DNA of 64,000 bases from Haliotis asinina (lineage: Eukaryota > Mollusca > Gastropoda > Lepetellida > Haliotidae): NCBI RefSeq assembly GCF_037392515.1, contig NC_090290.1:55502753-55566752 (forward strand). Reading direction: 5' to 3'. The notes under the pieces are model-generated. The model saw only the letters and a list, made by a program, of their open reading frames with translations, ran no database searches and was not told the DNA's origin. The translations under genes and the position numbers were made by a program. Shown here piece after piece: positions 58,024 through 64,000 of this stretch. Every line of letters begins with the position of its first letter. The first letter of the stretch is position 1.

Positions 58024-59160
58024 CTACAACAAAAGCATAATGCACATTATATTATAAACGCGCTTCATGAGGGGTGAGTTTTACCTGGCCGTAAAGTCAA
58101 CAATAGATATAAAAGACATGGCTAGAGTTTAGGGCTGACAAGAAAACATTTGTGTGGGTTGGTTGGCATCGAACCTCAGGCATCCAAGTCACAGAGTAAG
58201 GATAAACATAAGAAGAAAAGAGTTTTCTTTGTCCGTATAGAATTGTCTGTGTCTATATAGAGTTTCCTGCTGTCTATATAGAGTTTTATTTGTCTATATA
58301 GAGTTTTCTTTGTCTCAACAACTGACAATACAACTGTACAGTGGATATTTGGTTGTTTGTGATGTTTTACAGCACTTTCAGAAATGCCAGTTCAGCCATG
58401 AAACCGTATTTGTGGAAATGAAGATTTTGTTCCTTTCCGAGATTCAAAGCACATACAATGTAGTAAAGATATTACTGACTATTTGAAATGAGGCACGCTC
58501 TTGCTTGACAAGATAATAAGTCCTTTCTCAGGGTGATGTTGTCTTCAAACATTTCATGCACCACCAATCGAGAATCATTTTTCATACAGGCAGCTTAAAT
58601 ATTATCTCTGACCAAAGACTGAATATATGAACAGGGGAATGCAGTGTCTGCATCGTTGCAACAAACCAACCAGTTGACTGTTGACCGCACTGTGTACTAC
58701 TTTTCCCATCCTTCTACTGAACAGTGGGATCTAAGAGGTAAAAGTGTCAACTTAGTTTTCAGCAATTTTTAAACATACTCAGAGGCCAAATTTATGGTGG
58801 CAAGTAATTCTGTTGTAAATCATCTAATTTTTTTCCTCTCTATTTGAATCAGACTTTCATTTATGTGTTGTGACTACAGATTTGGGAAGAGCTAACAGCA
58901 GCACATGCCCATATGGAATTACTTCATTGGAACAATTAGAACGTTGTATCACAAGAATGATAACTCTGTTTCCGTTTCATTGAAAAGGAATAAACAGTGC
59001 TATGTCCCTCGCATATTGCTGCCTTTAAATGCTTTTACGTTTTAAACAATGAAGACAAATGCGATTTGCTGAAAACATATTATATCAGAAATATTACGAG
59101 CTCTTCACCGAAAATTGCCTGATACATAATTGTGAAGAAGCCAAACCGAACCTTTCTGGT
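58024..59160. other. Intergenic with a small tandem repeat
   Basis: At 58229-58316 a roughly 20-bp unit (GTCTATATAGAGTTTT) occurs about four times. The rest shows nothing recognisable. Confidence 0.5.
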
Positions 59161-59204
59161 GTTATAAATTCCAAAAGTGACACACGATAATTACTAACAA
59201 AATA

Positions 59205-60720
59205 CACTGACCCCAAAAAGAAACGCATAGCTGAAATCTCATTTTTAAAGTAGATTTTTTCGGAAAATATGGAATGGAATGACAATTAATGTAAATATTA
59301 AGTGTTTTTATAGTCAATACAACCAAAACAGACAAACAAACACAACCTCTGGTGATTATTCGCCACACCACAGCACTTTGAAAACGCTTTGTATAATCTG
59401 CACGTGGGAAAATCTGAAAGCATTATGCACGTGCAAATGCAGGATCTCAATCTTGATTATGATGGCTATAAAAGGGGACAGGTCCTGTTGCGATTCATTC
59501 TTCGAATTTCTTTCTATGCGACGCGAAAATGCCAAGGTTAAATGAAGAAAACAGAAATAGAGCCATTGGACGTCTGGAAGCTGGGGAAAGTCAGTCATCA
59601 GTTGCCAGACGTCTGAATGTGAGGCAGAGCACGATTTCCCGTCTCTGGCAACGATACACGCAACACAACTCGACCAGAGACCGTCCAAGGAGTGGGAGAC
59701 CAAGGGTGACAACTCCAGCACAAGACCGCTACATCCGGGTGCTTCATCTGCGTAATCGGGCCGTCACTGCTACGTATACCGCTGATCACGTTCCTGGGCT
59801 GCGTAGAGTCTCTCCACAAACCATCAGGAATCGCCTAAGAGAGCATGGAATTCGACCTATGCGACCTCATGCAGGACCTGTTCTGCATCCCCATCACCGT
59901 CGTGCACGTCTTCAGTGGTGCAGGAACGTTCGGGCATGGAACCTCTTGAATTGGAGGAGGATCTGGTTCAGCGATGAGTCACGTTTTCTGCTGTACAGAC
60001 ATGATGGAAGGATGCGTGTTTACAGACGTCGAAATGAGAGATATGCTCGACAGTGCGTTCATGAGGTCAACAGACACGGTGGTGGAGGTGTAATGATGTG
60101 GGGAGGCATATCTATGAACGGCAGGACACAGTTGGTGCATGTGCAAGGGAACTCAATGCTGTACGCTACCGGGATGAAATTCTGAACCGTCATGTTGTTC
60201 CTACAATTGACGCTAGAAGGGAAATTTTCCAGCACGACAATGCAAGACCGCACACAGCACGCATTACCACGGATTTCCTTGCCAACAACAACATTACAGT
60301 TCTTCCATGGCCCTCAAAATCGCCGGATTTGAACCCAATTGAACATTTATGGGACCAATTGGGTAAACGGTTACGACGTCGGCCACAGACACGTCTACAG
60401 TTGGTGAATGCGTTGCGAGATGAGTGGAGAAGAATCCCACAAAGGCGGATACGACGTCTTATACAGTCAATGCCCAGGCGATGCAGAGCAGTGATTGATG
60501 CCCGTGGTGGTCACACCAGATACTGACTTTCTCACTATGCCATGGAAAATAGAGACGCTTAATACCACTGTGAATGATTGCATATGTCTTGACACACATT
60601 TGTTAATACCCGTGTGAATTATCATTGCTCAAGTTCCATTACTTTTTGTGCAATTTAAGTTAATAAATCATCTCTCATAACATTGGGTTTTCACCTATGC
60701 GTTTCATTTTTGGGCCAGTG
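59205..60720 (+). mobile_element. Tc1-like DNA transposon, one frameshift in the transposase
   Basis: The inverted ends are CACTGACCCCAAAAAGAAAC at 59205 and the complement of GTTTCATTTTTGGGCCAGTG at 60720, flanked by TA. The transposase starts MPRLNEENRNRAIGRLEAGE at 59529. It has a helix-turn-helix, a GRPR-like hinge (RPRSGRPR), WFSDESRF, MMWGGIS, then after a frameshift near 60150, FQHDNARPHTARITTDFLAN and [16 protein letters not shown], ending with TGA at 60524-60526. The last two acids are 34 residues apart (DD34E). It is the same family as the decayed 23.5-kb copy but far better preserved, so it is younger. Confidence 0.95.
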
Positions 60721-61147
60721 TATATCAACTGATGAATTCGTAGAGAGTCTTGTCATGACATTGTATACAGTTGTCTGCACCATGCTCGTATACCCGAAGT
60801 GAAATGTTGACATACCGAGACATAAGTCTCATTAACCTATTCAGACAGTGACCTACTTTTCCTACGATCCGAATTTTCTCGAGTGAAAGTGAAAATAGAC
60901 ACCACAAACAACTCTGGTTAAAGTGAATTCCAATTCCTTGTTTCATAAGAAAATGGTATTTACAAATCAATTTTAACGTTAAGCTTTAAAAATACCGTCT
61001 ATCTATACTCTATGTAGAGGTTCAGGCAGCATACCTTAATTAAACTGTGGAATCACAGACTGTCCCTGTTTGATGAGGTCGTAAAATGATTCACAATGTA
61101 TCTGGCTCACTCCTTAAAGCTTTCTTTTTTTTCTTTTTTTTTGTGTT

Positions 61148-61148
<1 letters not shown>

Positions 61149-61204
<56 letters not shown>
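61149..61204. repeat. (GT)n microsatellite
   Basis: About 27 uninterrupted GT repeats at the right end of duplication copy A. Confidence 0.97.
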
Positions 61205-61205
<1 letters not shown>

Positions 61206-61206
<1 letters not shown>

Positions 61207-61712
61207 TTATAAATTCCAAAAGTGACACACGATAATTACTAACAAAATATATCAACTGATGAATTCGTAGAGAGTCCTGTCATGACATTGTATACAGTTG
61301 TCTGCACCATGCTCGTATACCCGAAGTGAAATGTTGACATACCGAGACATAAGTCTCATTAACCTATTCAGACAGTGACCTACTTTTCCTACGATCCGAA
61401 TTTTCTCGAGTGAAAGTGAAAATAGACACCACAAACAACTCTGGTTAAAGTGAATTCCAATTCCTTGTTTCATAAGAAAATGGTATATACAAATCAATTT
61501 TAACGTTAAGCTTTAAAAATACCGTCTATCTATACTCCATGTAGAGGTTCAGGCAGCATACCTTAATTAAACTGTGGTATCACAGACTGTCCCTGTTTGA
61601 TGAGGTCGTAAAATGATTCACAATGTATCTGGCTCACTCCTTAAAGCTTTCTTTTTTTTCTTTTTTTTTGTGTTTATGTGTGTGTGTGTGTGTGTGCGTG
61701 TGTGTGTGTGTA

Positions 61713-61776
<64 letters not shown>

Positions 61777-61795
61777 TGTGTGTGGTGTGGTGTTG
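61206..61795. repeat. Tandem duplication, copy B, with the empty Tc1 site
   Basis: GTTATAAATTCC at 61206 leads to ACAAAATATATCAACTG at 61241-61257, exactly the sequence expected before Tc1 inserted in copy A. The copy then runs parallel to 60721-61148. Its microsatellite has become (GTGC)n in place of pure GT. Confidence 0.95.
61677..61790. repeat. (GT)n / (GTGC)n compound microsatellite
   Basis: A GT run with one GC change is followed by about 17 GTGC repeats. Arg/Ala/Cys/Val or His/Thr/Ala repeat ORFs through it are simple-sequence artefacts. Confidence 0.97.
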
Positions 61796-62727
61796 GTTTT
61801 GGTTGATATAGTATCAGTTCCGTACCAGACTGCCAAACCTTTCTTGCGGCAGAGCCTTGTTTTGAGGGTTCCACGATTTCGAGCTTTCCGAGTTTTTCTA
61901 ACTCGCTGTACAACACAACACGCTGTACAGTGTGTTTGCTATGACTAGAAGAAGAGTAATGATATCAAATCATACTGATTAATATTTATGCATCCAGTTG
62001 AATATCGTAGTCTGAAAAGTTTGGACTGGTTATCGCACTAAGTTGCGCAATAGGACGGAAACATATTTTGACATGAAGGAAGCCAGTAAGCAATAAATGT
62101 ATTGTTGTGAATGTTGTTTCCGTTTATAACTACATTAGTTACCAGTATTTGTCACTCCTTAGTACATTCAACGAAAGGGTAAGGGTGACACAAAACTTGT
62201 GAATCCAAATGAAATGTCAGAAACATGTGTCATGTCGAAATGCGCACATAAAATCTATAAAGTAAATCGACAAGAAAACTCTCAACTTGGGACCCGTTAT
62301 AGAAACAAACGCTCTTCAGTCCTGTGTTTATTTGGACTGACCGTGGCACTGTTCTCATAAATTCGTGGCCCTGTTCTCATAAAATCAACTTCAAATCGCG
62401 TTACACACTGATAACGAAATGACGACACAGCTTGTTCACGTGATTCACTTAAAGACATTATTTTGAAAGCGACTTACCAAATGATTACATGTCGATCATG
62501 TCCACGTTGGGTTGGATGAAGGCTGTTAGTGAGAACACTCTACACGTGTCATGAGGAAACATCAGGTCCAGCACCATTCCTGGAATGTTGTGAAGGGAAA
62601 TATAAAACGTCATCGCCCCTACCTAATCATTGACTCATTCCATCATCATGTTTTTGTTTTGCCCTGTATCTAGAGTATAGATTTTTGCAGATAATAGAAT
62701 AGGGTTCTTCAACTTATGGCGCCAACC
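61796..62727. other. Intergenic, no gene assigned
   Basis: A minus-strand segment at 62478-62579 has acceptor- and donor-like edges but stops in every frame (see rejected items). Otherwise nothing is recognised. Confidence 0.4.
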
Positions 62728-62930
62728 CCTGACGATTCGGGTTAGAATAGGACTCCCGTCACCGGTTCCTGTCGAGAGAGGCGACTAACGGGACCGGGTG
62801 GTCAGTAAAGCTTAACACGTGTCATCGTATCCCAGTATATCGCTGTTTATTCTTTGATCACTGGATTGTCTGGTCCAAACGCGATTGTCTACTGTTGTCA
62901 AGTAGCTGGGATATTGCAGAGTGCGGCGTC
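62728..62930 (+). mobile_element. SINE-I, tail lost
   Basis: GATTCGGGTTAGAATAGGAC, GAGAGAGGCGACTAACGGGA, CACTGGATTGTCTGGTCCAA and AGCTGGGATATTGCAGAGTG then CGGCGT, where it breaks off. Confidence 0.82.
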
Positions 62931-63139
62931 GTTCATGTTGGTGGGTTTCGGGATATGGGTGAAATCTGTGATTTGTTTGGTATTGGCTTCATGTATCGAC
63001 ATAACGCGATACAAGGGTGTTGATGAATAAATTCAGCTACTGAATAGTGTTTTAAACAATGTGTCAGTGAGCTGTTTATACCTAGGTAATCATTCGATTT
63101 GAATTTACCGATGGGTGTATTATATTTTAAAAAATGATT
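62931..63139 (-). other. 3' flank of the right-edge gene
   Basis: Reading from the stop at 63140 toward lower coordinates, no AATAAA is seen in the minus direction. Confidence 0.4.
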
Positions 63140-64000
63140 TTAGTATTTGCCATCATAAAAGTCTTCTGAAGATTCGATTGAGTCGGCAGAACGGGCAACT
63201 GGATCAGCCTCCACGTTGACAGACTTGTCACAGGTGTCGTAACAAAGGCCCCCTTTGCTCTGTCCGTAATACACGGCAATGTAATCCCCAGAGGTCACTT
63301 GAATACGGTCTGTTTCGTTGACGTAGACAACTTGAGGGCCGTCATGGACAGTCTTCACAATATTTTGACCAACAAAGCTGATCCTGCAAATTTGTTACAT
63401 GTATAATAAAACATTAAATATACTCATCTAAAAAGGTTAAGGCACACCCTAATATTCAATATTTTAGTATCATTTTGATCATTATATGCACTATTAAATA
63501 CTTTAATGTAAAAACATAGTAGTCCTTGACTTTCATAGCGAGTATAAACTCAGACACCTGTTTGTCAAACGTGAAGGCATTGATCATTCAGCTAAGAAAG
63601 GGTCTTGAGGTGGATGTACTATGGATCGTCAGACAAGTCTTCTGGATTGAAATTGACATTTACATATCTGCGGCTGCATTCGGAAATACTCTATATGGCA
63701 GAGGTTTGTAAACCATTCTGTATCAGACACTTCGGTGACTGAAATGATCAGCATCAACCTATACAGTCAGGATACGATGTCATGTATTACGCAGATCTGA
63801 TCGACTGTTGCGACAGGTTTAGTGGCGTGAACCAGAATAGACACTTACTGTTGGGTGGATGTGTTGTTGATGTGTCTCCAGACCTGCAGTGCCAGGTTAC
63901 CACTGAACTTAGAGTAGAACTTCCAAATCGACACCTGGCCATCTACGCGAATCCTAAAATTGCTGTTCAGGCCGATGTACACCTTCTCCAAACTCCCAAC
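63140..64000 (-). CDS. Last two exons of an extracellular protein gene, partial
   Basis: The minus-strand exons are 64000 (continuing out of the window) down to 63849, and 63383 down to 63140. The donor CAACA^GTAAGT and acceptor TTTGCAG^GATCAG join in phase 2 to rebuild a CAG codon. The first exon gives VYIGLNSNFRIRVDGQVSIW, then KFYSKFSGNLALQVWRHI. The second gives ISFVGQNIVKTVHDGPQVVY, TSGDYIAVYYG, a CYDTC pair and an acidic C-terminus ending FYDGKY. N-glycosylation sites are likely at NNTS and NET. The alternating hydrophobic strands and the GDYIAVYYG pattern suggest a beta-sandwich domain of secreted animal proteins. I cannot name the family. Confidence 0.75.

Larger units (their letters stand above)
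59161..61204. repeat. Tandem duplication, copy A, interrupted by a Tc1 element
   Basis: GTTATAAATTCCAAAAGTGA at 59161 and TATCAACTGATGAATTCGTA at 60723 are joined in copy B (61206) without the transposon. To the right the two copies continue in parallel for about 430 bp, with changes such as AGTCTTGTC/AGTCCTGTC and GGAATCACAG/GGTATCACAG, ending in a (GT)n run here. Confidence 0.95.

Noticed and set aside
60725..61497. Two nearly identical 81-codon minus-strand ORFs (60725-60970 and 61252-61497)
   Set aside because: They are the same non-coding segment in the two copies of the tandem duplication, so their similarity reflects the duplication and not protein conservation.
61618..61948. ORFs rich in HART/ACVR repeats
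   Set aside because: They are translations of the (GTGC)n microsatellite.
62478..62579. 102-bp minus-strand segment with TTCCAG acceptor and GTAAGT-like donor edges
   Set aside because: All three frames contain stops, so it cannot be an internal coding exon. As a terminal exon it has no identified partner.

Overview
Animal genomic DNA, most likely from a marine gastropod, probably an abalone-type vetigastropod (Haliotis). The evidence is intron-split genes, a very high density of dispersed SINE-like repeats ending in (ACTC)n, Tc1/mariner and non-LTR elements, and many minisatellites. There is no bacterial operon structure. The genus is inferred from the look of the repeats and was not searched.

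Layout. 1-27 kb is a repeat-rich intergenic region. It holds a 23-bp, a 30-bp and two long (50-bp and 48/52-bp) minisatellites, SINE copies of three types, an RNase H-bearing non-LTR retrotransposon (15.4-17.8 kb), a (CATA)n region and a decayed Tc1 element (23.5-24.8 kb). 27.4-53.2 kb is the main gene, on the + strand. Exon 1 encodes a signal peptide and a PAN/apple-like domain. Four exons at 44.2, 45.2, 49.6 and 53.0 kb encode a complete fibrinogen-related domain. All splice phases agree, the joined frame is 318 codons plus stop, and the product should be a secreted lectin-like protein. Its introns carry a 2.6-kb 39-bp minisatellite, a second copy of the non-LTR element, an 18S rRNA fragment, a pogo/Tigger relic, a second type of Tc1 element, foldback elements and many SINEs. 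53.2-63 kb is intergenic. It holds an 82-bp array open in all three forward frames, and a tandem duplication in which one copy carries a Tc1 insertion and the other preserves the empty site. At the right edge (63.1-64 kb, minus strand) are the last two exons of another extracellular protein gene that continues out of the window.

How the parts relate. The SINEs and the non-LTR element share a 3' tail, so the LINE is the likely source of the machinery that copied them. Two minisatellites are expansions of one short segment from the 5' part of SINE type I. Repeat names used here (SINE-I, -II, -III) are local labels: SINE-I is a roughly 265-bp dispersed element without a clear tRNA head, SINE-II has a tRNA-like head with A and B boxes, and SINE-III is a longer element with a tRNA-Leu-like head.
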